From Macrobrachium rosenbergii (taxonomy: Eukaryota > Arthropoda > Malacostraca > Decapoda > Palaemonidae): a stretch of 64,000 bases of DNA. The stretch is taken from positions 88,775,971 through 88,839,970 of the forward strand of contig NC_089743.1 in assembly GCF_040412425.1 (NCBI RefSeq), in the 5' to 3' direction. Of the stretch, positions 49,862 through 62,665 are shown one piece after another. A program made the translations under genes and the position numbers. The notes under the pieces are model-generated. The model saw only the letters and a program-made list of their open reading frames with translations, made no database searches and was not told the origin of the DNA. The number at the start of each line of letters is the position of its first letter. Position 1 is the first letter of the stretch.

Positions 49862-50180
49862 CCCCTAAGGACGTAGATGAACAAGTACATTCTCTAAGGA
49901 GGCAAGATGAACAAGTACATTCTCTAAGGAGGCAAGATGAACAAGTACATTCTCTAAGGAGGCAAGATGAACAAGTACATTCTCTAAGGAGGCAAGATGA
50001 ACAAGTACATTCTCTAAGGAGGCAAGATGAACAAGTACATTCTCTAAGGATGCAAGATGAACAAGTACATTCTCTAAGGACGCAAGATGAACAAGTACAT
50101 TCTCTAAGGATGCAAGATGAACAAGTACATTCTCTAAGGATGCAAGATGAACAAGTACATTCTCTATGGATGCCAGATGA
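49862..50180. repeat. 30-bp minisatellite, about ten units
   Basis: Units of the form ACATTCTCTAAGGAGGCAAG plus ATGAACAAGT repeat without length change. GGAGGC variants come first, then GGATGC and GGACGC, so variation is ordered along the array. Because 30 is a multiple of three, most frames stay open: minus-strand frames of 130 and 113 codons and a plus frame translate to perfect 10-residue repeats (for example VLVHLASLEN). No start context or neighbouring exon argues for real coding. Confidence 0.95.
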
Positions 50181-50713
50181 ACAAGGACAAACGAGTTGCC
50201 AGCCACCTTCGGCCTTCATAATACAAAAAAGACGAAACTGATGACTTATGGTTGGAAAATGGCTTCAAACACCCTTGTACAACATGGCAAACCATACAAT
50301 GCTAAGTCATAAAGCTTAGCAAAATCTTGAAGGGGGCAACTGTCCCCTAAAGCGGACTGACAAAAAACTCACTCTCATTCCTGAAAATGGTAGGAAAGAA
50401 TGCTGAAAAACGTGAAATCGAAAACAATGAAAAAGTTTAAGTTAAAAAAAAAAAGATAATTAATAATAAACAGAAAGGGTAAATACTGACAAAACAAAGA
50501 CAAAAAAGAACATTAAAAAATAGTTTTACAAAAACAGTTAACGAATGAGAAAGATTGATAAACAAGTAATGAAAAAATAATAGAAAAGTGATATACTAAA
50601 GTAAACATTCAACTCTCGAGGACACTCTGCAGTTAACTCCAAATGGGATTCCAATGGTCGAAGTCATTTGGGACTAGAAGATTTACGTTCTGGACTATTT
50701 TGATTTATAATGC

Positions 50714-50718
<5 letters not shown>
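50181..50718. other. Unrecognised A-rich stretch
   Basis: No gene. Adenine-rich on the plus strand around 50400-50600. Confidence 0.4.

Positions 50719-50801
<83 letters not shown>
50719..50801. repeat. (GA)n microsatellite
   Basis: About 41 GA units, the longest uninterrupted GA tract in the window by eye. Confidence 0.95.
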
Positions 50802-50804
<3 letters not shown>

Positions 50805-50995
50805 AGTCATGAGCTGTAGATTTACAGATATACGGTCTTATAAGCCTTGAAAAGACAAAATTCACATATTTTTGAACTAGAAACACGAAAAACTAATCCA
50901 TCAAAACGATTATAAACGTAACGTAGTTACAACAAAGGTACAGGAAAAAGTAGAATTATTATTTCAAAAATTAGTTTGCACACATACATACATAC

Positions 50996-51206
<211 letters not shown>

Positions 51207-51524
51207 TTGTGTGTGTGTACTCACATACATTAATACAAATAAATGTAACCAAGCTAGATTAGTTTTAAATATGAAAAACAAGCTGACAGCAAAAAAACCA
51301 AGGCATTTCATATTCTGACATTTTTTGAGGGCAGGGAACCATTTGCATTGTTATTTCTATTGAAACAAAAAGTGGCAGAATGCAATAGCTAAACAAAGCG
51401 AGACAGAAAGAATGACGGCTCAAACATGAAAGCAATATGCAATCGGGTTTATAAAAAGAAGATCGAGGAACAAAAACAAACTCAATTAATTTCCGCAACG
51501 GATGGGTGTGGGACTGACGCTTTC
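51207..51524. other. Unrecognised stretch
   Basis: No gene or repeat family recognised. Confidence 0.4.
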
Positions 51525-51894
51525 TAGCAAAACCAGCTACATAGAATGTCAGTTACCAGTGGCCCCGGCTACCTACAAACTCGGCTGCCTGAGACTCCAG
51601 TCGTGCAAAACCAGGCTTCCTCAGAGCCTGGTTACTCAAGAACCTTATAACTCTGAAACCAGATGCTTGCAAGCTAGTCACTCTAAAACTTTTACCCCAA
51701 AAACCAAACTACTCACAACACAACTACTGACGAACCTGGTTACCTACGAAGCCCGGCTACCTTGGAATCAATTACCTACAAATCTGCGGATTTAAACACA
51801 GAGTACTTACAAATCAGGATACTTACGAACAGAGCTACCTACATACCCAGCACCTCCGACCACTGCTACTTACGAACCAGGCTACATTTAAAGA
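51525..51894. repeat. Degenerate short-period repeat
   Basis: Loose copies, about 20-27 bp apart, of a CTACGAACC(A/C)GGCTACCT-type motif. Identity between units is low, and the 97-codon plus frame follows the repetition. Confidence 0.7.
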
Positions 51895-52171
51895 GTTAAG
51901 TATGGCCTTAGTTTTACAGACCACTGGGAGCTGATTAACAGCTCTCCTAGGGCTGGTCTGCCGATTACACTTATTTTACGTGGCTAAGAACCAGTTGGTT
52001 GCCAGCAAATGGGACTTACAGCTGTTGTGGAATCCGAACCACATTATAGTGAGAAATGAATTTCCTATCACCAGAAATTAATTCCTCTAACACTTCATCA
52101 GCCGGGCCGGAAACTCGAACTCGGGCTAGCGAGTGCTGGTCCACAGCCTCACTGACTCTCCCAACGAAGAG
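51895..52171 (-). mobile_element. tRNA-derived SINE, copy 8 (inside a repeat array)
   Basis: Minus-strand copy from GTTAAGTATGGCC to CTCCCAACGAAGAG. Sequence on both sides carries the AA-CC-GGCTAC motif of the short-period repeat (51860-51885 and 52176-52196), so the SINE was inserted into that array. Several small indels mark it as fairly old. Confidence 0.88.
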
Positions 52172-52199
52172 CTATTTACCTAAGAACCTGGCTACTACT

Positions 52200-53090
52200 A
52201 CCTTATGTAAATACTATAATTCACATCATACATTAATATGGAGGTAGGTCCAGAGCAAAGTGAAGCCCTGCACTGCCTCATTAAGGGTGGGATGCTGAGC
52301 TCTAGGTTACGTGGATGGTGTCTCTATTGTACTGCCTTTGCTGCACTTTCGGGAGAAGTCGGGTCCGAAGGCAATTGGGTTCGAGCGTAGTCCGTGTGAC
52401 TGGCAGATAGAGTGACAGTCCCCTGCCAAATAAACTTACGCACTGAAAAGCAAACTCTGTAAACGCCACTGACCAACAGGTCAACGCTTTCCTTTTAAAA
52501 TTCGGGCCTCATACGCCTGGAAGACCATCATATGTTATATCCAAATTGCTGAAGTGTGTTCCTCAGCCACCTTTTAAAATGGCCATAACAAACTCGAAAC
52601 GTTAGTTGCCACTTTACCAGAATACCAAATACAAGAAAATGTCAGGAAGTACTGGGCGTGAATTAGTAATAATGATGATAATCTTAGAATAATGTTAAGT
52701 CAGTAAGTGCTGATAAGTGGACAATAAAGATGAAAAAGTGTAAAGAAAATATCCTAATGGACAACAAACTGGACTGCTTCATAAAACTAACTGTAACTCG
52801 GAAAACTTTATCCAATATCCCATTTCTCGTTGGCAGGATTATGGCAAGCAACAAACACACGCACTAAGCAATATACCGAAAATATACAACGTGCCCGTGA
52901 GGAGCAAAATATAAGTTGTTCCTCACGGCTGTATACAATTTTATATGAAACTGATCATGAACCATATCCGACCACAACTGAGATACGACGAACGTGGTGC
53001 AAGTTGTTATAATGATCTATTCACAAAAAAATAATAATGATATGCCCAATATTCTAAGACGTAAAACTTGACCAAGGAGAATTAAGTTCT
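52200..53090. other. Unrecognised stretch
   Basis: A GC-richer block at 52240-52460 (GGTAGGTCCAGAGC...GGGTTCGAGCGTAGTCC) may be an unnamed dispersed repeat. No gene supported. Confidence 0.35.
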
Positions 53091-53092
53091 AT

Positions 53093-54800
53093 GCCAGTCT
53101 CCATCATCAACTATGAAACAATTGTAAAGTTCCACTGTCAGTTTCCATCACCAGCTATGAAACAATTGCAAAGATCCACTCCCAGTCTCCATCATCAGTT
53201 ATGAAACAATTACAAAGTTCCACCACCAGTCTCCATCATCAGCTATGAAACAATGGCAAAGTTCCACTGCCAGTCTCCATCATCAGTTATGAAACAATGG
53301 CAAAGTTCCACTGCCAGTCTCCATCATCAGTTATGAAACAATGGTAAAATTCCATACCTGTCTCCATCGTCAACCCCCATGAAACAAGCCGGCAATATTC
53401 CATAGGTCTGCGGTCTCTCCATCGTCAACCATGAAAACAATGGCAAGTCTTCAACAATGGCAAAGTTCCACTCCATATAAGCCAGTCTCCATCGTCAACC
53501 GAACAGTAGCAGTTTCACTTCGCTGCAGTTTCCATCGTCAGCTATGAAACAGGCAAAGTTCCATACCGAGTCTCCATCATCAGCCATGAAACAATGGCCA
53601 GAAAGCTCCACTGCCATTTCGCATCCATCATCGTCAACCATGAAACTGGCAAAGTTCCACTGCCAGTCTTGTGACCAGGCATCAAGTCGCGAAACAAGGG
53701 CAAAGTTCCATACCAGTCTCCATCGTCAACCATGAAACAATGGCAAAGCTCCATCATCAACCATGAAACAATGGCAAAGTTCCATACCAGTCTCCATCGT
53801 CAACCATGAAACAATGGCAAAGCTCCAACAATGTCAACTCCATCGTCAACCATGAAACCGTGGCACTGCCAGTCTCCATCGTCAACTATGAAACAATGGC
53901 AAAGCCCATCGGTCAACCATGAAAACAATGGCAAGCCTGCATCAAAATCAACCATGAAACAATGGCAAAGCTCCATCGTCAACCATGAAACAATGGCAAA
54001 GCTCCATCGTCAACCATGAAACAATGGCAAAGCTCCATCGTCAACCATGAAACAATGGCAAAGTTCCACTGCCAGTCTCCATCGTCAACCATGAAACAGT
54101 AGCAAAGTTTCACTGCCAGTCTCCATCGTCAGCTATGAAACAAAGGCAAAGTTCCACTACCAGTCTCCATCGTCAACTACGAAACAATGGCAAAGTTCCA
54201 TTGCCAGTCTCCATCATCGGCCATGAAACAATGGCAAAGTTCCACTGCCAGTTTCCATCATCAGCCATGAAACTGGCAAAGTTCCACTGCCAGTTTCCAT
54301 CATCAGCCATGAAACAAATGCAAAGTTCCACTGCCAGTTTCCATCATCAGCCATGAAACAATTGCAAAGTTCCACTGCCAGTCTACATATCAGCTCCGAA
54401 GCAATCAAATTGCGACTTCTAGTCTAAATCATCAGCTATTAAACCATTGGAAAGCTCCACTCACAATTTCTGTCATCAGTTCTAAAAATGGCAAAGCTCC
54501 ACTACCCGTCTACATCAGCAGCTATGAAACACCCCACCCCACCCCAGTCTATTATTCAAGCTCTGAATACTTTGCTAAGCTCCTGCTACAAGTCAATATC
54601 ATCACCTCCGAAGTAATCACAAAGCTTCACTTCCAGTCTACATCATCAGCTCAGAATTGCAAAGCTCCATGTATGCTCAACATCATCAAATCCAAAGAGA
54701 ATGTAAAGCCCCGCTTCCAGTACATCATCAGCTCCAAAGCAATCACAAAGCTCCATGTCTAGTATATTTCAGCAGTTCTGTAACTGCAAAGGTCCACGCC
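53093..54800. repeat. 1.7-kb degenerate satellite, about 44-bp period
   Basis: Roughly 35-40 units of a pattern running CAGTCTCCATCGTCAACC, then ATGAAACAATGGCAAAGTTC, then CACTGC. Units in 53730-54060 often lack the CCACTGCCAGT part and are about 30 bp. Units after 54400 diverge strongly (AGCTCCGAAGCAATCA forms). Frames of 60-73 codons on both strands are repeat translation. Confidence 0.95.
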
Positions 54801-55911
54801 CAATCTACATCAGCAAGATAATACGTGAAAATGCCATACTGTATTAAACTCCTAAACTAAGGCCAATGTTTTCGATTTTTAAAGCATATGTTTAAGTTTC
54901 ATCTGACGCTATACCATGTGATGACAAAGTTAATTTAGCAACATGTTCTTGTTCGCAACTTTATATATAAGAGATCCTTTTGCATAAATAATTAAATACA
55001 GTGCAATGTGAATCTGAAGATGAAAACTCGTACTGAATTTTATTTCACGTACAATAAAAGGGGGTTTTAATTCTCCGTAAACTAGAACCCAGAAATATTT
55101 TAGGTCTTCCGACGCGAGTATTTCCGTTGCAGTTCACCTGCGTGTTTCAGCACCAACATCAAGGAAATGCTTGCCAGTTCTTTGGACCGTTCGTCGCCCT
55201 CCTGAATCACAACAACGTTTAAAATACTTAGGTAATCTGGACGTCCTTTCCTCTATAATTACAGCGACCTCACATAAGCGTCCTGCCCTGACACGTAAAC
55301 TAGCGAGCGCTTGGTGGAGAAAATAAATCTATTAGGCTTTGTTTAAAGGCGTTGCTTCAAAATAGGACGCCAGCACCAACACTTTTTTTAACATTATAAA
55401 TTACAACATTGACAGTATAAAATATTTACAGTCTCCACACTCAGTAAAAATTAAATAAATAAAAGTATGATTCTGACTGCAGCAAACGTACTTGAGAACA
55501 GTTTACACCGAATAATTCACACTAAACTTAGGGCATGCCATTGTATTTGTTACGATAACTAATCATCACTTTAAAGATAAAATGGCATATGTATTAAGAA
55601 TACAGTTAAAAATATAATTGAGAATACAGTTAAGGAGGCCTTAAATTTTGCACGATCTTATTTCATTATACATCACTTCAAATCTTAAAGAACAACAAAA
55701 ATAATTTTAATGCGGCATGTGAATAATTAATCTGTAATCAGATCTGATCATCTCTAAACACTTCATCACCATTGCCTCCAACGCCTTGCGTCTGTCCTGC
55801 CACTTTCAACTTTACAGATTTCTGTATCCGTGCATCCTGTTTTAATGTTCTAATCCAAATGGGTCTGTCTACTTGATTAACTCACAGACACGGACAAGAC
55901 TCTCTATCTTG
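54801..55911. other. Unrecognised AT-rich stretch
   Basis: No gene or repeat family recognised. ATACAGTTAA duplicated near 55601-55633. Confidence 0.4.
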
Positions 55912-55923
55912 AACAGCTCGGAA

Positions 55924-56209
55924 GTTCCTCGTTGGACGAGTCGGTAGAGTTCTCGGCTAGCACTCTGCTAGGCCTGAGTTCGAGTCTCCGGTCGGCCAAT
56001 GAAGAATTAGAGGCATTTATTTCTGGTAAGCAGAAATTCATTTCCCTCGGTATAACGTGGTTCGATTCCAGAATAGCTGCAGGTCCGTTGCTAGGTACCA
56101 CTGGTTCTAGCCACAGTTGTAAAATAAGTCTAATCCTTCAGGGCCAGCCCTAGGAGAGCTGTTAGTCAGCTCAGTGGTCTGGTTAAACTAAGGTATCCTT
56201 AACTTTTAA
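55924..56209 (+). mobile_element. tRNA-derived SINE, copy 9 (full length, exact TSD)
   Basis: Begins GTTCCTCGTTGGACGAGTCG and ends GGTATCCTTAACTTTTAA. It is flanked by an exact 12-bp direct repeat AACAGCTCGGAA at 55912-55923 and 56210-56221. Together with copy 5 this defines the element ends. The B-box-like GAGTTCGAGTCTC is intact. Confidence 0.93.
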
Positions 56210-56221
56210 AACAGCTCGGAA

Positions 56222-56746
56222 CGTATGACACAGAGAGATATTCACAAGACACATGGAGTTTTTAAATTTTATTGGGATTTTGAAATTTCACACTAAACGA
56301 TAATGCTGGAAGTAGTTTTATCGTCTGGAATGTTACTTCTGCACGCTTGCCCATGTTCTATAGGACAAAATAAACTGACTCTTCCACTTCATGAATAGAC
56401 AATCACCCTTAGACGAATTTTCCTCCTCAACAAAATTAAACAAAGTTGTGGTTAAGGAAAACTTTGCTTATTTTTCCTTTCCAGCAATTCGGACAAAGAC
56501 GTCGCTAGTCTCTTGTCAGCAGAGAATAAAAAGAAATTCAAGAAGGAATATGAAAGTACTCCCTGATATATGATAAAGTTGGGGTAAACAAATACGGCGT
56601 GGTGTTAAATGTGTTTATATTCTGTAGGGCCTCAGGAGTTTTTCCACTTTTCGCCCAGTGCCTCGAAAACCAGGCTGAATGCGAATGAAAAAAGTTTTTT
56701 GATGGCCAACAGAGATGATAGAAAGTGTGTGTGTGTGTATGTGTGT

Positions 56747-56748
<2 letters not shown>
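56222..56748. other. Unrecognised stretch
   Basis: Frames of 60-65 codons only; no domain. Confidence 0.4.
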
Positions 56749-56808
<60 letters not shown>

Positions 56809-56829
56809 TATATATATATATATTATTAT
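56749..56829. repeat. (TA)n microsatellite
   Basis: About 27 TA units, then a short TATTATTATTA run. Confidence 0.95.
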
Positions 56830-57764
56830 TAACTCAAGAACACACTAAATAATGTTTCTCTAATTCGACATTGAAGTCACCTAAAAATTCTGGAGTTTAA
56901 AGTAATATGACAAAAAAAAAAATACAAGTCATATACTTAAGCAATTACAGGTCAGTACTTAAGACAAATCGTTTTTTTTTTCAAGTTGATGAAATGCTGG
57001 TGGTAATGTAGTTGGCATTTTTCAACAGATAATGAAACACTAGCTTTTAATAATTCATCAGCTCACGACGTAACTCGCGAATTGCCTTTATTCTACTGTA
57101 CGAATGAAGGAAGTCACGCCAACATTTGAATACGCAGCATTAAACGAACTGTACTAATTTTAATGACTAAATAAAGCGGTGTATCAATGACAAACCAATA
57201 CACTTTGCAATCAACTTGTCAGGACGGCGGAGAATTTTAAATAGACCTATCAGTCAATTTGAAGAACTCGTCTCGGTAAGAACGAGTGAAAAAAAAATCG
57301 AAATAACTGAACAGCATCAACAGGCAATAAAACGAAAATAATTCACTCTTGAATCAACCGTTTTCTCAGTGTTAGTTAAAAAAAAAAAAAAAAAAACGGC
57401 CCTTGGACACGATCAAGCGATGTAATGGTGTACTGTCACGTAAAGTCTGGACTACAAAACGGCATTTGCTCTACATTTCCAACACACAGACACACACACA
57501 TAAAAACACTCTGTTCACAGTTGTTATCGTGTTGACAGAAGGTGCCTCTGTGTCGAGCAACAAGTTAAGTTCAGTCATGACTCGGTCAGTAGGAGCAAAA
57601 GTTACTGCAGTGAAAGTAACGTACATAAAAATGAAAGAGAACTTACAAGTATTACACATTCATGTCTCTATTTTCTTCAGGACCTGGTCTAGAACAGGAC
57701 AACAGAGTGCCCTCCCAAGTGCCTTTTGCTGTAAAAATAGAAAGTGAAGACCAATGTGTACCTG

Positions 57765-57765
<1 letters not shown>
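56830..57765. other. Unrecognised stretch
   Basis: Contains poly(A) at about 57379-57397. The 114-codon plus frame at 57403-57747 has no domain and is not called. Confidence 0.4.

Positions 57766-57824
<59 letters not shown>
57766..57824. repeat. (ATT)n trinucleotide microsatellite
   Basis: About 19 ATT units, the only long trinucleotide tract in the window. It produces poly-Ile, poly-Asn and poly-Tyr frames. Confidence 0.95.
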
Positions 57825-57825
<1 letters not shown>

Positions 57826-58542
57826 TGCTTTGGTCGAAAGGTCGATGACACTTGGTGGCAAACGACCCTTCAAGGTCAACGTAGCCTAGACAGACACAAT
57901 AAAGAACTTCATCCTCGACGGTCAAGGCCGTCGTTACTTGAATGTCAAAGGTCGTCAGCGCGTAAGACAAAGGCAGACTTACTCAGCGCCGTCGTTTATC
58001 ATTTCCTGACGCCAAGGGCCTCAAGAGCCTGAGGAGGAGCCACGGAGTTCGGTAGGGGGGAAAATGAGAGCAATCGAGGGGGAAACGAACGGCGCACTGC
58101 CAGTTCTCCCCAGTGTCAAAATTAAAACAACAAATGCTATTACATATCACATATTAAAAGTTAAAGTCCTCCTGAGCCTCTGTAGGCTCATGGGGCAGGC
58201 GCTGATCTCCTGTTTCTCAGGCCGACAGCCAGTGGGGGACAGGTCCCAATGTTTATGACACGTGGCTACTGTGTCGCTAGGCCTGCTGTTTAACTCCCCA
58301 GCCCGAGGGCTGGTACCCATTCTCCTACTGAACCTCTCGGGTTTTTTCATATACAAGAATGAAATTCTGAATCTCATGGCGTCTATCAGGAGTGGAACAC
58401 ACCAGATGGCTTGAAGAAGGCTTGTAACGGCACATCAAAATGCCCATCTTCAGAACTGTGCAGAAAGTCATCAGCAGAGAAAAATGAAGGCTAAAACTAG
58501 TTAGGCAAAGGGAATGAAGGCAGTACACAGAACACAGAATGT
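57825..58542. other. Unrecognised stretch, possible dispersed repeat
   Basis: 58160-58370 is GC-richer than the flanks, with internal complementary pieces (AGCCTCTGTAGGCT; CCAGCCCGAGGGCTGG). It may be an unnamed interspersed repeat. No gene supported. Confidence 0.35.

Positions 58543-58573
<31 letters not shown>
58543..58573. repeat. (GA)n microsatellite
   Basis: About 15 GA units. Confidence 0.95.
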
Positions 58574-58576
<3 letters not shown>

Positions 58577-59172
58577 CGATAATCTCGGGCGCTAATAAAA
58601 GTTTCAGCGCCAGACACGTCACGAATGTTAACATCGGTAGAGGCGAGCAGGGATAATCAAGTTACCTTCCATTAGAAAATGCCAAGGGAAAGAATGAATC
58701 TACAAGAATAAAACCTGAAACTGATATTTTCCTAATATGGTATTTTTCAGTCCATACCGACACAACGCTAGAAACCTTTCGAAAGAACTTCTAATTAGTT
58801 TGTTTTTGTTGTCACTTCGAATTTAAGCCTGTGTTTCCAAATCTTGCCGAGAACCAGAAGGCCAGCGCCTTCTGGAGACCCTTTCTGAAATGTTGAAAAA
58901 TAGTTTTTTTTTTTTATTCGCCATCATTACACGTTAAAATAAAGTCTCATAAGTCGAAAACATTTTGTCCTTTTTGCCAGTAATTTACTAATGATGAAGG
59001 TTTGATTTCATCTTATCTAAAACTGATACTGATCTATCTCCCAGACATTTAAGTATTATATTTTTTTTCTTTGAAATACAGAAGTTCTTTTGATATTTAG
59101 TTCTAAAGATTACTTTGTAGAGATTCATTAGTTCATTTCAAACCGGCGCCGAGACAATGATAGCACACATGT

Positions 59173-59175
<3 letters not shown>
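58574..59175. other. Unrecognised stretch
   Basis: No gene or repeat family recognised. Confidence 0.4.

Positions 59176-59247
<72 letters not shown>
59176..59247. repeat. (GA)n microsatellite
   Basis: About 36 GA units. Confidence 0.95.
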
Positions 59248-59251
<4 letters not shown>

Positions 59252-59951
59252 TCCATTTTAGAAACCAAGGCACAAATATCCTAGAGAAACAGTATTTACA
59301 AGAGTCAGCTTAACAATACGTGGAAAAGAATAATCAAGTGTTGTTATCCATATGTTCTAAAAATGAGGAAATATTCTGAATAAAAAAGGAGCGTTAAAAA
59401 GACACAATGGATCGAAGAACCTCTAAGTATAAAACAGACTTGCAAGCAACCTAAAAAGAAATAATATTAACAATTTTAATGAGGAAAAACTAAGAACGAA
59501 ACGATAAAAAGCTTGAATGTTGCACTAAAGACGAAACGAAACTTTTCAGAAAAAAAAAATAACTTCAAATTAACACAATGAAGTTCCAATTATAGTCGCG
59601 TCTCGAATTCAGTATAAAACAATGAAGGTAATAAAGGAACTGCTATATAGTATTCATTAAAAAGAAATAAAATTGAAAAGACCTAATGAAAGAATACACC
59701 TTAAACAAACACTTTCGTATCACCAGTTTAATGGAGAACTCGTATAAAGGAAACAATTAAAACAACTGCAAATTAAATCGATTCATAGTCTAGTTATTGG
59801 AAGATTTCCACTTCATAAGATACAGAATTCGATTAAGACAGCGACGCACACCGATCTCATACCTAGTTAACTAACCCTAGGCTGAAGACGCAACACATGT
59901 TATTAATTCTCAAGCTAAGATTTTCAAAAGTAAAATTAAACAAACGATGTT

Positions 59952-59953
<2 letters not shown>
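59248..59953. other. Unrecognised AT-rich stretch
   Basis: No gene or repeat family recognised. Confidence 0.4.

Positions 59954-60010
<57 letters not shown>
59954..60010. repeat. (TA)n microsatellite
   Basis: About 28 TA units with broken TA beyond. Confidence 0.95.
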
Positions 60011-60015
<5 letters not shown>

Positions 60016-60059
60016 TATATATACATAAATATAAATATATACAGTATATATATACATAC

Positions 60060-60767
60060 ACACGAGGCTTTTATCTTAAAAGTGGGTGGCCACCGGTGTT
60101 GGCGAACTCTTTAGGACGCTGGCGATAACCTCATAGCCATATCAATGCGTTTGACCCTCTACAAACGGCCACCTACAACATATCTTTTTCAACTGCAAGG
60201 TAAACAGGCACAATGGCTCATAACGCTACGGTTGTCTATCACTTCTCAATACCTGGGGAGAATTAACGCTGGGCACTCTTGCTCATGAGGCGAGTGTCAA
60301 AATTACTAGACTACGGGCTGGGAGGTCTCCTGAGAAAGGATAGGACAACGTCCAAGGCCACATTCATACTTTGTGCTGAATCGTGGATGAAAACCTTGTG
60401 CCCAAAAAAATAAACCACTTCATCCACCTACTAATTTAACTTTCACCTCTTATTCATCAACAACACAAAGTAACGCGGTCAGTAAAAGTGTACCTAACCG
60501 CTCACCCAACACTATTCAGTTTATATAATGCACAAACACTGAAAACAAAAGAAACACAACGGCAATGCAATAAGAAAATAACCACAAAAACATACGAATG
60601 GCAGCAGGACTGCAAGGTAACTGCGAGGTAACAAAGCTTGCAAGGTACCGGCAAGTTATTACCAAACTCTGATCGATAGACTGTATTCGTTAGCATTTGC
60701 TTGTTCCTACTGCAGAAAATACTCTTTCTCTTCTCTGAACCAGGTTTATACAATCGTGCGCGCAAAC

Positions 60768-60770
<3 letters not shown>
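60060..60770. other. Unrecognised stretch
   Basis: 60065-60400 is less AT-rich than its surroundings and lies between two (TA)n tracts, the usual position of dispersed repeats here, but I recognise no family. Confidence 0.35.

Positions 60771-60816
<46 letters not shown>
60771..60816. repeat. (TA)n microsatellite
   Basis: About 22 TA units. Confidence 0.95.
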
Positions 60817-60821
<5 letters not shown>

Positions 60822-61038
60822 CATACAAATCAAATCTGTCTAGAAATGAAAACTTGAAATTCAATGCCAAGCACTTCACTTCTTTTTTTGTGCGCCTGTG
60901 ATGCGTAAATGAACGTGAACACGCCTAAGACACCTTCTGCGCTACTTAGCTTGCCGTTCGCTCGACATTAAAACCATATTATGCATCTTTTATGCTTTTA
61001 GAGCTGGAATATTCATACATATACACATAAGAGCGTAC

Positions 61039-61040
61039 AG

Positions 61041-61102
<62 letters not shown>

Positions 61103-61252
61103 TATAGTGTGTGTATATATAAATACGTATAGTTTCAGTACAAGAATACCACATAAAATAAAACAGCTTTTTACTTTATACATATATATGCATATATATA
61201 CACAAATATATACATATATATACACAAATATACACACACAGTATATATACAC

Positions 61253-61318
<66 letters not shown>

Positions 61319-61320
61319 TA
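61039..61320. repeat. Cluster of (CA)n and (TA)n tracts
   Basis: (CA)n at 61039-61063, then (TA)n to 61098. Mixed TACATA/TACACA at 61180-61260, then (TA)n at 61262-61318. Confidence 0.9.
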
Positions 61321-61766
61321 GGCACCTTTCGATATGACATATACGAGCATGCATCAAATTTGAATACTCACTTCTCAAAAACATAAATCCCATGTCTGCC
61401 CGTCTATCTGTCAATTCCGTCAACAAATGAAACCCTTGTCAGATCAAGGGGCACATCAGAATGTGAACAGCATACCAGTTTCACATATCACGAAGCAACA
61501 CCGCCCCCCCCCCTCTTCAACTTTAAATGCTTTGAACAAAGTGAGGGCGTTTGCGCGTGCACGCATTATAGTGGAATCATGTTTGGTTTAAGCAAGGTTC
61601 AGGAATGTCTGCTGTTCAATACGAACGTGAAAGGGAAATGCATAGAATTCGTGGAATTCTTTTCCACAATGCAAGTCGGTATCTCTGTAAACTAGAAGCC
61701 GAGTCACATTTGACATATTTGAGAATGGAAAAGAGAATAAATGCTTTGATTGCTGCTAACTGCACG
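61321..61766. other. Unrecognised stretch
   Basis: Contains a C10 run near 61504-61513. No gene supported. Confidence 0.4.
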
Positions 61767-61781
61767 CAATATTATATATAT

Positions 61782-61878
<97 letters not shown>

Positions 61879-61921
61879 ATGTGTGTGTGTGCAATATATA
61901 CATATATATTATATACATATA

Positions 61922-61973
<52 letters not shown>
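61767..61973. repeat. (TA)n-rich tract with TGTG break
   Basis: About 205 bp of TA interrupted by ATGTGTGTATGTGTGTGTGC, reaching exactly to the outer end of the PLE inverted repeat. Confidence 0.95.
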
Positions 61974-61975
<2 letters not shown>

Positions 61976-61976
<1 letters not shown>

Positions 61977-62665
61977 CTCGTAGGCGTCCAGGAAAGGCCT
62001 CAATACAGCTGATAGTTTATTCCTAATGCCGACGTTCCACAACTACATTGTTGCATTTTCAAGGCTGAAAAACAGTGAGCTTGCCTCAATAATTATCATA
62101 AAACATTTATTACAACAACTGATTAAAAACATTTACAGTATTGTCTCATTTAAAATGCTAATTCTTTAAAAATATCAGAGCACCATGACACTAAAAGAAA
62201 GACCTACCCAGACGGGCTAAAACAAGACTATTGAAAGAGAGGAGAGAAAAATACAAATTAGAACACAAATGAATAAAGGAAAACAAAGGTAACAATAAGG
62301 CAAATGGGACATCAAGCAATAAACAGCTGGAGTGGATGATGTTTGGGTGTTTAATGATGGGAACTGTTAATTTTATCATTATAGATTCTAAGGTTATTTG
62401 AAATGCTGTCTTTCTGTGTTTTGTCTATTATTCGAAAGTCTTTGTTGTCAATGATTGTTTTGCATAATTTCGAATGATTCACTTATGTTGGATTGTTCCA
62501 GGTTTGGACAATCTGCCGAGTTCGGACTAACTCCTCTATGGGCGTCTGTGCGTACCCTCAGCAGTCTTTTGGTACATCAGCAGCCAAGTCCCCTGGTTCA
62601 CCTGGGACGCGTATAAAACGACGTTGGATCTCAACAACGGACTCACTTTGTCCTTAACTTAAAAA
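61976..62665 (-). pseudogene. PLE GIY-YIG end, minus-strand arm
   Basis: Minus-strand counterpart of the right arm. The GIY-YIG motif region is more damaged: the bases matching the right arm's YVGCTRN block read GACTTGGCTGCTGATGTACC, with inserted bases. Downstream, NNLRIYNDKIN-type sequence and the 3' untranslated part are well conserved. The 62-codon frame at 62191-62379 is a fragment of this region. Confidence 0.7.

Noticed and set aside
49827..50219. 130-codon minus-strand open frame rich in Cys/Ser repeats
   Set aside because: It exists only because a 30-bp tandem repeat keeps frames open. Two other frames across the same array are equally open, and no start context or exon signal is present.
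57403..57747. 114-codon plus-strand open frame
   Set aside because: No domain; starts after poly(A) and shows no splice or promoter context that I can argue.
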